From Nostoc sp. LPT (GTDB lineage Bacteria > Cyanobacteriota > Cyanobacteriia > Cyanobacteriales > Nostocaceae), in NCBI RefSeq assembly GCF_017115165.1, contig NZ_JABXKF010000121.1:1-32885 (forward strand): a DNA stretch of 32,885 bases, given 5' to 3'. The translations under genes and the position numbers were made by a program. Numbering within the stretch: position 1 is the first letter of the stretch; the number at the start of each line of letters is the position of its first letter. Of this stretch, positions 23,298 to 31,097 are shown one piece after another. Below the pieces are notes generated by a model that searched no databases, was not told the DNA's origin, and saw only the letters and a program-made list of their open reading frames with translations.

Positions 23298-24254
23298 TTA
23301 TGGATTCTCGCGTAGGAAAGTGTCAATATCATTTAGTTCCTGCTGATTGAGGCGAAAGTCTCCAGCACCAATGATTCCTTCCACCTGCTTGGAATTGCGT
23401 CCGCCAACGATCGCCGCAGTCACTGCCGGATTATTTAAAGTCCAAGTGATCGCCACCTCACCTGGTGAGCGATCGTGTTGTTGACCAATGTGTTGCAACA
23501 CCTCAACTAACTTCAGGTTGCGAGATAGACGTGGCTCCTGAAATTCACTATTGTTTTTGCGCCAATCATTATCTGGGAAATTAGCAACCCGCTCAGGTGT
23601 CATCTTTCCTGTGAGCAAGCCAGATTGCATAGGTGCATAAACAATCACACCTATGTTGTTTTCTTTACAAAAAGGCAGAATCTCTTTTTCGACATCAGGC
23701 TTCACCAATGAATAAGGTGGTTGCAATGACGTAACTGGTGCAATCTTTTGGATACGTTTCAACTGTTCTACATTGAAGTTTGAAACCCCGATATTGCGAA
23801 CCTTACCCTCATCCTTGAGCTTGGCGAGAGTCGTCCAGCCTTCTTCAACTTCTGAGTCAGGGTTGGGCCAGTGGATCTGGTAGAGGTCGATGGTTTCAAT
23901 GTCGAGTCGGCGCAGACTGGCTTCAACCTCCCGCCGCACAGAATCCGCCTTCAGGCTGTGACCAATTTCGCCCTTTTCATCCCAGATTAGTGAACATTTA
24001 GTGAAAATGTAGGGGCGACTAGATCGACCTTTGAGCGCCTTAGCAACAACCTCCTCCGAATGCCCCAGACCATAGACAGCTGCGGTGTCAATCCAATTAA
24101 CGCCGAGGTCGAGAGCGCGATTGATCGCAGCGATCGATTCCTGGTCATTTTGCTCTCCCCAGCCAAAAGCCCACCCACCTCCACCAATCGCCCAGGCTCC
24201 AAAGCCGATTGGGGTAATGTTAAGCTCTGAATTGCCAAGCTGTTTGGTTTGCAT
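23298..24254 (-). CDS. aldo/keto reductase
   Basis: A 318-residue TIM-barrel oxidoreductase. The catalytic tetrad is complete: D56 and Y61 in DTAAVYGLGHSEE, K86 in FTKCS and H128 in QIHWPNP. The C-terminal half has GVSNF, VIVYAPMQSGLLTGK and the NADPH-binding IVGGRNSKQVE. It is most like the YajO/Tas-type reductases acting on small carbonyls; the substrate is unknown. ATG at 24254 is chosen over a TTG ten codons upstream because it starts at the family N-terminus. It is divergent from an SDR gene, so both may respond to the same regulator at the 225-base spacer. A hairpin follows its stop. Confidence 0.92.
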   Translation of the reverse strand: MQTKQLGNSELNITPIGFGAWAIGGGGWAFGWGEQNDQESIAAINRALDLGVNWIDTAAVYGLGHSEEVVAKALKGRSSRPYIFTKCSLIWDEKGEIGHSLKADSVRREVEASLRRLDIETIDLYQIHWPNPDSEVEEGWTTLAKLKDEGKVRNIGVSNFNVEQLKRIQKIAPVTSLQPPYSLVKPDVEKEILPFCKENNIGVIVYAPMQSGLLTGKMTPERVANFPDNDWRKNNSEFQEPRLSRNLKLVEVLQHIGQQHDRSPGEVAITWTLNNPAVTAAIVGGRNSKQVEGIIGAGDFRLNQQELNDIDTFLRENP

Positions 24255-24397
24255 ATCTACTTTCTTCAAGAATTTTTGAGTCAATTGCTACTTTAGGCTG
24301 CAAATATTATCTCAACAGCTATCTAAGGTGTGAATTACTACTAGCGCAAACATGACAGCCAATCACTATTTGTGTAGAATTACTAAATCTTGAATAT

Positions 24398-24411
24398 TGT
24401 GTTGATACACA
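24398..24411. promoter_or_regulatory. short palindrome in the divergent spacer
   Basis: TGTGT and ACACA flank TGAT, 69 bases before the SDR start and 144 bases from the reductase start. It could be an operator for a regulator of both genes. Support is only the symmetry and the position. Confidence 0.25.
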
Positions 24412-24479
24412 CTACTTGTATACTAAACTTGCTCAAACATTGTAACAGTTGTTAGTGTCGATCAAAATAGAGAAGCAAT

Positions 24480-25220
24480 ATGTCAGAAGATTTAAAAAGC
24501 AAAGTTGCGCTGATCACAGGTGCAAACAAAGGTATTGGGTATGAGATTGCCCGCCAATTAGGTTCTAGAGGTGCTACTGTTCTTGTTGGTTCAAGAGATA
24601 TAGGGCGTGGTGAAGAAGCGGCGAATAAACTTCGTTTCAGCCAGATTGATGCCCGAACAATTCAACTTGATGTGAGCGACCAAAAAACAATCGACTCTGC
24701 GGCTAAACAAATCGAGAGCGAATTCGGAAAACTTGATATCCTTGTGAACAATGCTGGAATACTAAGTGATAGCGATCGCCTTCCACCTAGTCAAGTTGAT
24801 ATTGAAACACTGCGACATACTTATGAAACGAATGTATTTGGAGTGTTTGCAGTTATAAAAGCGTTGTTGCCACTTTTAAAGAAGTCAAAAGCAGGGCGAA
24901 TAGTGAATTTATCAAGTGGTTTAGGTTCTCTGACTCAAAACTCCGATCCAAATTATGAATTCGCTGACTATAAGCTTCTTGCTTATAACTCATCAAAGAC
25001 AGCAGTGAATGCAATCACAGTTTTGTTGGCTGCTGAACTTAAAGATACCCCAATTAAAATCAATGCTGCCGATCCAGGTTTTACAGCAACTGACATTAAT
25101 CAATATCAAGGGTATCGCACTGTTGAGCAGGGTGCGATCGCAGCAGTAAGACTAGCTACTTTACCTGATCATGGTTCTAGTGGAGGTTTTTTTGATGAAA
25201 ATGGTGTGCTTCCTTGGTAA
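24480..25220 (+). CDS. short-chain dehydrogenase/reductase (SDR)
   Basis: A 246-residue classical SDR. It has TGANKGIG (13-20), the NNAG motif (90-93), active-site S145/S146 in NLSSGLGS, and Y169xxxK173 in YNSSK, followed by DPGFTATD. It resembles plant and bacterial carbonyl-reductase-like SDRs, which use NADPH; the substrate is unknown. ATG at 24480 follows AGAGAAG. It is divergent from the aldo-keto reductase, another NADPH-dependent carbonyl reductase, so a joint role in aldehyde or quinone detoxification is plausible but inferred. A G-rich imperfect palindrome follows the stop. Confidence 0.92.
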   Translation: MSEDLKSKVALITGANKGIGYEIARQLGSRGATVLVGSRDIGRGEEAANKLRFSQIDARTIQLDVSDQKTIDSAAKQIESEFGKLDILVNNAGILSDSDRLPPSQVDIETLRHTYETNVFGVFAVIKALLPLLKKSKAGRIVNLSSGLGSLTQNSDPNYEFADYKLLAYNSSKTAVNAITVLLAAELKDTPIKINAADPGFTATDINQYQGYRTVEQGAIAAVRLATLPDHGSSGGFFDENGVLPW

Positions 25221-25226
25221 AAATTA

Positions 25227-25273
25227 GAGGGTACTGGGCATGGGTTATTCCCCTTGTCCCCCATCGTACCTCT
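25227..25273. terminator. imperfect palindrome between SDR and kinase genes
   Basis: GAGGGTAC (25227-25234) and GTACCTCT (25266-25273) are complementary with one bulge, and GGGCATGGG faces CCCC/CCCCCAT inside. The two flanking genes converge, so it may end both. It resembles the G-rich-arm repeats elsewhere in the window. Confidence 0.45.
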
Positions 25274-25320
25274 ACGGGGAAGCTAGCAAGAGCGTCATTA
25301 CGAATTACGAATTACTAAAT

Positions 25321-27075
25321 TTACCGAATATTAACTTCTTGAAAATAATTTACTCCTTGAAGATATTCAACCTTAGTAACTGAGTTTTTCGGGATGAATA
25401 AATTTGTTTTTTTTGCAGAAGCTATCTTTTGATTGTCAGTCAATACGCGTTGTTTTTGAGTATACTCATTCAATTTGACTTGAGCTTGAGCATAAACTAG
25501 AGTATCTTGGGGAATATTTTTGAGAAATTTTACAGCTCTATCAAAATCACCAATAGATGCTTGTTTATTGGCTTTCTGTAAAAAGTAGGCTGCTCTGATC
25601 TGCCGTTTTCGATTGTATTCAGCTAACTTGTCTTGAACTAAAGCACCCGCATGACTTTCTTGAGGAATTTCACGCAGATATTGTAAGGCGGCAGAAAAAT
25701 CTTTTTCAGCAGCTTTTTCGTAAGCTTTTGCTAATAAATCTTGCGTCTGTATTTCAATGTTTACAGATGCTTGCTGAACTATTTTATCTGTTTTAGATTG
25801 CCAGTAGAAAATTTTTGGAACTTTAGCAGCAGCATGAAGAACATCTGACCATCTGCTCTCTTTAAAAGCTGTTTGTGCGATTTCGTATTGCTGTGCAGCT
25901 ACTTGCCATTGCTCTTGCCATTCTTCAATTGTAGCCTGCGCTTCTGGATAAACATTGCTGTGAGAAGGAATTGATTTAGCGAGTGCGATCGCTTCTTCCA
26001 AATCTCCTGCTTGATATTCTTTTGTTGCTTTATATAATGTATCTGTTTCTGAATATGCAGGTGCAGTATTAACTAAAGAATATACACCAAATCCCATTAC
26101 TAAAGAATTAGCTGCCAGTCCTACTTTCATTCCCGTTAATAATGGGGATGATTTTCCAGAGGCGGGATGATTTTTCGCGACTTCTAGAGTAAATTGAGAA
26201 TCTTTCTCTAATGTTTCTGATGGCTGAGGTTCCCAGATTATTTGTTTGAGTACCCGCAGCACTTCACCCGCAGACTGAAAGCGGTCTTGGTAATTATAGC
26301 CGATCATTTGGCTGAGAACAGCAGCTAAATAATCGTTAACTGGCGTGTTTTGAGAACGCCAAAAAATTTCATTAGTAGAAGGATCGGTTTTTAATTGTAG
26401 TGGTTCTAGCCCTGTTAAAGCCTGGATAGCAATCATACCTAAAGCATAAATATCACTGCTGGGCTGTGTTTGACCAATAAATTGTTCTGGCGGTATGTAT
26501 CCCAATGAAGTGACGGGAATTCTATAAATGGGCAATTCTGCACCTATGCCAAAATCGATCGACTGGATTGAGCCAAAGTCAATCATAACTAACTTGTTAT
26601 CAACAGTACGTCTAATCAAGTTTTCCGGTTTGATATCGCAATGGATCACACCTTGAGAGTGAACAAATTCTAGAATACCTAAGACATCGATCAGGAATTC
26701 TACAACTTCGCTTTCACTCCACAGACAGCCCCATTGTGCATCGATGGGCAATTCCGCAGTCAGCGCATGTCCTTCAATACACTCTTGCACTAAATAAAAT
26801 TGCTGGTTTTCTTCAAAACAAGCGATAAATTCAGGAATTTGGTCATGACTTCCCAGAAGTTTCAAAGTTTGGGCTTCAGTCAGAAAAAGTAACCTCAGCA
26901 TCTCCAAGTAGCCGGATTCGGAACTGCTAACTTTAATCTGCTTAATAACGCATCTAGGATTCTCTGGATAATCTACGTCTACAGCAATGTATGTTTGTCC
27001 AAACACCCCTGCACCGAGGCTTTGGACAATTTGGTAACGCCCTTGTAGTAATTTACCGATTATGTGGTGGGTCAT
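25321..27075 (-). CDS. Ser/Thr protein kinase with membrane segment
   Basis: A 584-residue Hanks-type kinase. The kinase domain (about 12-280) has the glycine loop LGAGVFGQTY, K45 in VIKQIK, HCDIKPEN with D147, DFG at 167-169 and PPEQF. The HRD motif reads HCD, common in cyanobacterial kinases. A linker is followed by one membrane helix at about 312-336 (LLTGMKVGLAANSLVMGFGVY). The C-terminal part (about 345-560) has TPR-like helical repeats: EEAIALAKSIPSHS, SAALQYLREIPQES, DRAVKFLKNIPQDT. The sensor is therefore probably periplasmic and repeat-based. Substrates are unknown. ATG at 27075 gives the family start (GKLLQGRYQIVQSLG). It diverges from the aldolase gene. Confidence 0.92.
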   Translation of the reverse strand: MTHHIIGKLLQGRYQIVQSLGAGVFGQTYIAVDVDYPENPRCVIKQIKVSSSESGYLEMLRLLFLTEAQTLKLLGSHDQIPEFIACFEENQQFYLVQECIEGHALTAELPIDAQWGCLWSESEVVEFLIDVLGILEFVHSQGVIHCDIKPENLIRRTVDNKLVMIDFGSIQSIDFGIGAELPIYRIPVTSLGYIPPEQFIGQTQPSSDIYALGMIAIQALTGLEPLQLKTDPSTNEIFWRSQNTPVNDYLAAVLSQMIGYNYQDRFQSAGEVLRVLKQIIWEPQPSETLEKDSQFTLEVAKNHPASGKSSPLLTGMKVGLAANSLVMGFGVYSLVNTAPAYSETDTLYKATKEYQAGDLEEAIALAKSIPSHSNVYPEAQATIEEWQEQWQVAAQQYEIAQTAFKESRWSDVLHAAAKVPKIFYWQSKTDKIVQQASVNIEIQTQDLLAKAYEKAAEKDFSAALQYLREIPQESHAGALVQDKLAEYNRKRQIRAAYFLQKANKQASIGDFDRAVKFLKNIPQDTLVYAQAQVKLNEYTQKQRVLTDNQKIASAKKTNLFIPKNSVTKVEYLQGVNYFQEVNIR

Positions 27076-27570
27076 GACCTGGTTACTCAGTAAGTCCTTT
27101 TATTTAGTTTTTCTGACATTCCCTGCTGTTTCCGGAATACTTTAGAAATAAATAACCATTTTGATACTTTAAATGCAAGTTTTATTTTTTAAAGCCTCTC
27201 GACTTTTCGGGGAGAGGAATGGAAGTGGGGTTTTTAGTAAACTTTAAGACTTTTCAAACATCCTCTAAGCGGTAGTCTCCTAAAAAAAGTATTGCCAATT
27301 TATTAAAAGAATATATCAATAAAGATAAATATCTATAATATGATTATTGACAGTTAAATCAACAGTGATCTGATCCATCCAGCTTCTCTAGACTTTGGCA
27401 AAATCAGAAAAAATGCGGGAGAATAAATCTCCCACAAGCAATGCTGACATAGGAGGTTATAGCATCTATACAAAAATAATTTAACAAATAATTTGAATTA
27501 CTGCAAATTATTTGCAATAATAACTGCAATGGATCTAGCGATCGCCAAAACCAACCAAAGGATGATTAAC
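27076..27570. other. spacer with two hairpins upstream of fda
   Basis: No gene is recognised. CCTCTC/GAGAGG (27195-27217) and GGGAGA/TCTCCC (27417-27433) can form stems; the second lies 138 bases before the aldolase start and may be in its leader. In-frame codons upstream of the aldolase ATG contain a HIP1 site and are taken as untranslated. Promoters for the kinase and aldolase must lie here. Confidence 0.45.
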
Positions 27571-28611
27571 ATGAGTACATACGCGCAGGAATTGAGAAAC
27601 ACCGCCAAGGCAATGGTTGCTCCTGGTAAAGGTATCCTGGCAATGGATGAAAGCAACGGTACATGCAACAAGCGATTTGAAAAGTTAGGTATCCCCACGA
27701 CAGAAGAACGACGACGTGCTTATCGGGAGTTAATTCTGACAACTCCAGGTTTATCGGAATACATCAGTGGAGCTATTCTCTATGATGAAACTATTAGGCA
27801 GTTTTCTCAGGCTGGGGTTGCTTTTACCAAGGTGATGCAAGACGCGGGTATGATCGTTGGTATCAAAGTTGATGCCGGAGCTCAAAACTTAGCAGGTTGT
27901 CCAGGTGAAAAAGTCACCGAAGGATTAGATGGTCTAAGGGAGCGCATTGCTGAATATTACAAAATGGGCGCACGTTTTGCCAAATGGCGGGCTGTGATTA
28001 CCATTGGTAATCGTATTCCCAGCGGTACTTGCATTGAAGCTAATGCTCATGCGCTAGCTCGTTATGCTGCTTTGTGTCAGGAAGGAGGACTTGTACCAAT
28101 TGTGGAGCCAGAGGTATTAATTGATGGCGACCATACAATAGAAGATTGTTACGAAGTAACAGATAAAACTTTAGAAGCGGTATTTAATCAACTGCGTCTG
28201 CATAAAGTTGAGTTTGACCAGATGATACTTAAACCTAGTATGGTGATTTCTGGCTTGACTTGTCCCAATCCGGCGAATGTAGAGCAGGTAGCAGAAATGA
28301 CTATTCAATGCTTACTCAAGAACGTACCTGTTACTGTTGCCGGAATTGCTTTCCTTTCCGGTGGACAGAGTAACGAACGCTCAACGGAACATCTGAATGT
28401 GATGAATGCTAAATTTGCTTTCCAATGTCCTTGGTCTGTTACCTTTTCCTATGCCCGCGCTATTCAGCAAACAGCTTTAGAATACTGGCGGGGTAATGAT
28501 GACAAGACATCTGAGGCACAAAAATTACTCTATCATCGAGCGAAGTTAAACGGAGCAGCCAGCCTGGGTCAGTACAATGCAGAGATGGAAAAAGCACCGA
28601 CTTTAGTCTGA
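27571..28611 (+). CDS. fda: class I fructose-bisphosphate aldolase
   Basis: A 346-residue metal-independent aldolase of the eukaryote-like class I family. The Schiff-base lysine is K221 in MILKPSMV, with K138 in AKWRAV, E179 and E181 in VEPE, and D26 in LAMDES. It cleaves or forms fructose-1,6-bisphosphate in glycolysis and, with sedoheptulose bisphosphate, in the Calvin cycle; many cyanobacteria hold both class I and II. ATG at 27571 is chosen because AAAGGA lies 8 bases upstream and it fits the family start (STYAQELRNTAKAMV). It stands alone, divergent from the kinase gene. Confidence 0.95.
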   Translation: MSTYAQELRNTAKAMVAPGKGILAMDESNGTCNKRFEKLGIPTTEERRRAYRELILTTPGLSEYISGAILYDETIRQFSQAGVAFTKVMQDAGMIVGIKVDAGAQNLAGCPGEKVTEGLDGLRERIAEYYKMGARFAKWRAVITIGNRIPSGTCIEANAHALARYAALCQEGGLVPIVEPEVLIDGDHTIEDCYEVTDKTLEAVFNQLRLHKVEFDQMILKPSMVISGLTCPNPANVEQVAEMTIQCLLKNVPVTVAGIAFLSGGQSNERSTEHLNVMNAKFAFQCPWSVTFSYARAIQQTALEYWRGNDDKTSEAQKLLYHRAKLNGAASLGQYNAEMEKAPTLV

Positions 28612-28720
28612 TGGTTTAATTCATGAGTTTTTAGCGACTTTCCTCGACATCAACACAGAATTGTAGCGGCATTTGGGAAATAGTGTTTATCTATCCAGTA
28701 CCGCTATTTTATTTACACAA

Positions 28721-29129
28721 TCAGTTGCTTGGTAGAGTTGCTTCGACTTGCCCAAGAAACTTAAGTGCTTGTTCTTTGGATTGTATGATGATTTCAGACA
28801 CCGCATCTTCCCGACCAAGAACTTCATAAAACTTGACTAAATCTTGAAATGCCGCATAGAAAGCACAATATGCTTGTGTCCGAAATTCCATTGGTAACTT
28901 ACTAGCCCCCATTATATCTGATGCACTGCTTTGGGCTTTGAGCAAGTAAGTTTCCGCTTCGATTAACTGTCCCACCGCCAAGTGACAATTAGCAAGATTC
29001 TGACATGAAAGGACATAGAATATGAATTGCCTCGGAATTATTTAAGTGGGAAGTTGCTTCCTGCAATATCTTCTCAGCAATAGTCAATGCTTTTTGATAG
29101 CAGGCGATCGCATCGTAGTATAACTTCAC
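28721..29129 (-). pseudogene. frameshifted TPR protein gene
   Basis: Two frames together form one protein tail. From GTG at 29129 the strand reads YYDAIACYQKALTIAEK, LQEATSHLNNSEAIH. After a shift of frame near 29015-29022 it continues FYVLSCQNLANCHLAVGQ, LIEAETYLLKAQSS, and on to QVEATLPSN at the stop. The first part is a TPR helix pair (AIACYQKALTIAE) and the LANCHLAxGxLxEAExYLLKA part another. The intact N-terminus is not found: TAA lies just upstream of the GTG. The gene is broken at least twice. The family, TPR proteins of unknown role, is common in cyanobacteria. Confidence 0.7.
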
Positions 29130-29292
29130 TTACATCTTACTGTTTCCTTCCTGGATGTGGTTTTTCCAAACCGGATGGACTGTGTTCAGATTTATTGAAG
29201 TGCTGGACAACACCCTTGTGTTTCTTAGGATCAAGCGCACTGGCGGTGCACCACCCGCTACGATTGAAATAAACAGCTTCTTTCCCTACTCC

Positions 29293-29385
29293 CTACTCCT
29301 TGTGTTTCTTGAAAGTCAATAGCTTGATCAAAGACACAAACACGATAAGCGCAGCGGTGATCGCTCCAGAGTTAGTTTCCCACAT
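29293..29385 (-). CDS. possible 30-residue single-helix membrane peptide
   Basis: A small frame starting with ATG at 29385: MWETNSGAITAALIVF, VSLIKLLTF, KKHKE, stop. One hydrophobic helix (about 8-24) is followed by a basic tail, the plan of a one-pass membrane peptide with its tail in the cytoplasm. There is no good ribosome-binding site, and the frame lies between a broken TPR gene and the DUF2806 gene, so it may be a remnant. I know no family for it. Confidence 0.25.
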   Translation of the reverse strand: MWETNSGAITAALIVFVSLIKLLTFKKHKE

Positions 29386-29559
29386 AACCAAGGACGATCG
29401 CACTTTAAGGAAAAAAAGCATTGATAGGAGTACAGAATATTTTGCCCAAGTCCGGCACAAAAAAATTAATTTTACGTGTTTTTACGGTTAAATTATTTTT
29501 AGTACATATATACCATTGTAAACACCGATTTTTAGGAAATAAAAAATACGTAGCTGTAA

Positions 29560-30555
29560 ATGGAAATCAAAGATTTAGCTGGCATTAGTGAACCAGTGAA
29601 GAGGCTTATTGAAGTAATGGCTGAAGGGTGTGGTGCAGTTTCACGCCCATACCTTATCAAGAAAAATGCTGAGGCTAAAGCTTACGAAATACGAGTTATT
29701 TCCGAAGCTATGGCTGAGAGCCGTAAGTTGCTTGGTGGTGCAGATTATGAAGACGGTAAAGTTAAGATGATGGGATCTTCTGAGACACCTAGCCCAATCC
29801 TCTCACTTCCTGAGCGTGTGGCAAACCGTAGTGAATACCAGGAGTTACGAAAGCAACAGAATATAGAATCCGTATGTGCAAACGCTGCTGAGGAACTAGC
29901 AAATAAAAGTGAGATCCCAGAACAGAAGCCAGAACCAGAATGGATTAATCATTTCTTTGATATAGCAGAGAAAATTTCAACAGAAGATCTCCAATACTGG
30001 TGGGGGAAAATCCTGGCTGGGGAGATTACAAAACCTGGTTCTTTCTCGCTACGTACTCTTGATAAATTGAAAAATCTTTCACGACAAGAAGCAGAAAACT
30101 TTGTTGAATTAGGGAAATATGTCTTAAGTAATAAGAACATAGCTTTTTACCTTGACCCAAAAGAATATATTTTTAAGAAAGATAATACTATTGGCTTTTC
30201 TGAAATTCTTGATCTAAAAGAGGCTGGTCTTATAAATGATAGTGATTTTATAAGTTTTTCCTTTGAAGCTAGGACCTCCGGCAGTACCTCTAATTTACTT
30301 TACTCCTCTTTAATTCTCTTCTTTGAAAGAGAGAAAGATACGCCTGAAATCGGAAATCAAGTTGGAGTGTTAACAAAAGCAGGTACAGAACTATTGAAAC
30401 TTATATCAGTTCAGCCTGATATGGAATATATAGAATTTGTTGCTCAAAAATTTAAGCGAGAAGGTATGAAAATTGCTTGGGCACCTATTATTGAGAATGG
30501 TGAAAACCTATTCATAGGAGACAAAACATATATCGTTACTGAGGAACCAGCTTAG
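29560..30555 (+). CDS. DUF2806-domain protein
   Basis: A 331-residue soluble protein that fits DUF2806. The N-terminus (GISEPVKRLIEVMAEGCG, RPYLIKKNAEAKAYEIRV) and the middle block at about 127-181 (WINHFFDIAEKIS, EDLQYWWGKILAGEI, KPGSFSLRTLDKLKNLS) are the family hallmarks. The C-terminal 150 residues are variable (LTKAGTELLKLI near 285) and may bind a partner or ligand. Function is unknown; scattered occurrence near mobile and defence genes makes a defence role conceivable, but that is inference. ATG at 29560 has only a weak upstream site. Neighbours are a broken TPR gene and a truncated antitoxin gene, so it sits in an accessory patch. It is A/T-richer than the housekeeping genes. Confidence 0.8.
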   Translation: MEIKDLAGISEPVKRLIEVMAEGCGAVSRPYLIKKNAEAKAYEIRVISEAMAESRKLLGGADYEDGKVKMMGSSETPSPILSLPERVANRSEYQELRKQQNIESVCANAAEELANKSEIPEQKPEPEWINHFFDIAEKISTEDLQYWWGKILAGEITKPGSFSLRTLDKLKNLSRQEAENFVELGKYVLSNKNIAFYLDPKEYIFKKDNTIGFSEILDLKEAGLINDSDFISFSFEARTSGSTSNLLYSSLILFFEREKDTPEIGNQVGVLTKAGTELLKLISVQPDMEYIEFVAQKFKREGMKIAWAPIIENGENLFIGDKTYIVTEEPA

Positions 30556-30867
30556 TTATGTTAAAACGATTATGCACACAGTATAACAATCTTGGTGTAG
30601 CGCAGATTGCTGTCTATCAAAGTAAGCAATCAGCCCCGACCGGGTAATAAAGCTATGCCGTAGTGCCTCTTAAATACCCTTGATATATGAGGCTTTGACC
30701 ATCCTTGGGAAGAAATTAATTACTATAATTTCTTAGTTTGCGCTTTTGAGTGGCCAGAGGTGAACAATGGTTTAAAAATTAGATTAGGACAATAATCCGC
30801 AACTGAGTTTTACAGGCTACAGAAAATGTGGCTAGGTAACGCTCTTAATTAACTAGAGGTAAAAACT
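30556..30867. other. spacer after the DUF2806 gene
   Basis: This stretch of about 310 bases has no gene I can recognise. Apart from the hairpin at 30710-30734 I see no structure in it; the promoter of the small antitoxin gene must lie at its right end. Confidence 0.4.
30710..30734. terminator. A/T-rich hairpin after the DUF2806 gene
   Basis: AAGAAATTA (30710-30718) and TAATTTCTT (30726-30734) pair perfectly around 7 bases. The stem is weak because it is A/T-rich, and it lies 155 bases after the stop, so a terminator role is uncertain. Confidence 0.3.
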
Positions 30868-30993
30868 ATGAACATCCAACTTCAAGCGGAATACGAGCAA
30901 TTTATACAAACCCGAATTGCTATAGGTAGATATGAAAATGCTGAAGATGTCATTGTGAAAGCATTGAAACTGTCTGCCTTGGGCTTTTCTTAG
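30868..30993 (+). CDS. truncated ParD/CopG-like antitoxin
   Basis: A 41-residue protein, MNIQLQAEYEQFIQTRIA, GRYENAEDVIVKALKL. This is the N-terminal ribbon-helix-helix part of ParD-type antitoxins (family form: MNIxLxPExExFIxxxVxxGxYxSxxEVIxEALRLL). Full-length members run to about 80 residues, and the C-terminal part that binds and blocks the ParE toxin is missing after ALKL. ATG at 30868 has a good AGAGG site 8 bases upstream, so it may still be made and might bind DNA. No toxin gene follows: the next 100 bases are non-coding. It looks like a remnant of a toxin-antitoxin pair. Confidence 0.65.
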   Translation: MNIQLQAEYEQFIQTRIAIGRYENAEDVIVKALKLSALGFS

Positions 30994-31097
30994 TGCCATT
31001 GGCCTGTAACCCTTATTCACTCGTTAACCCTGTAAACGGTTACAAATCAACTGTAATTTACCAAAAATAAATATTGCCCTCCTCTTCTCAGAATCTC

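Noticed and set aside
29300..29491. 63-codon plus-strand frame
   Set aside because: No domain, weak start; the opposite strand gives the more protein-like 30-residue frame.
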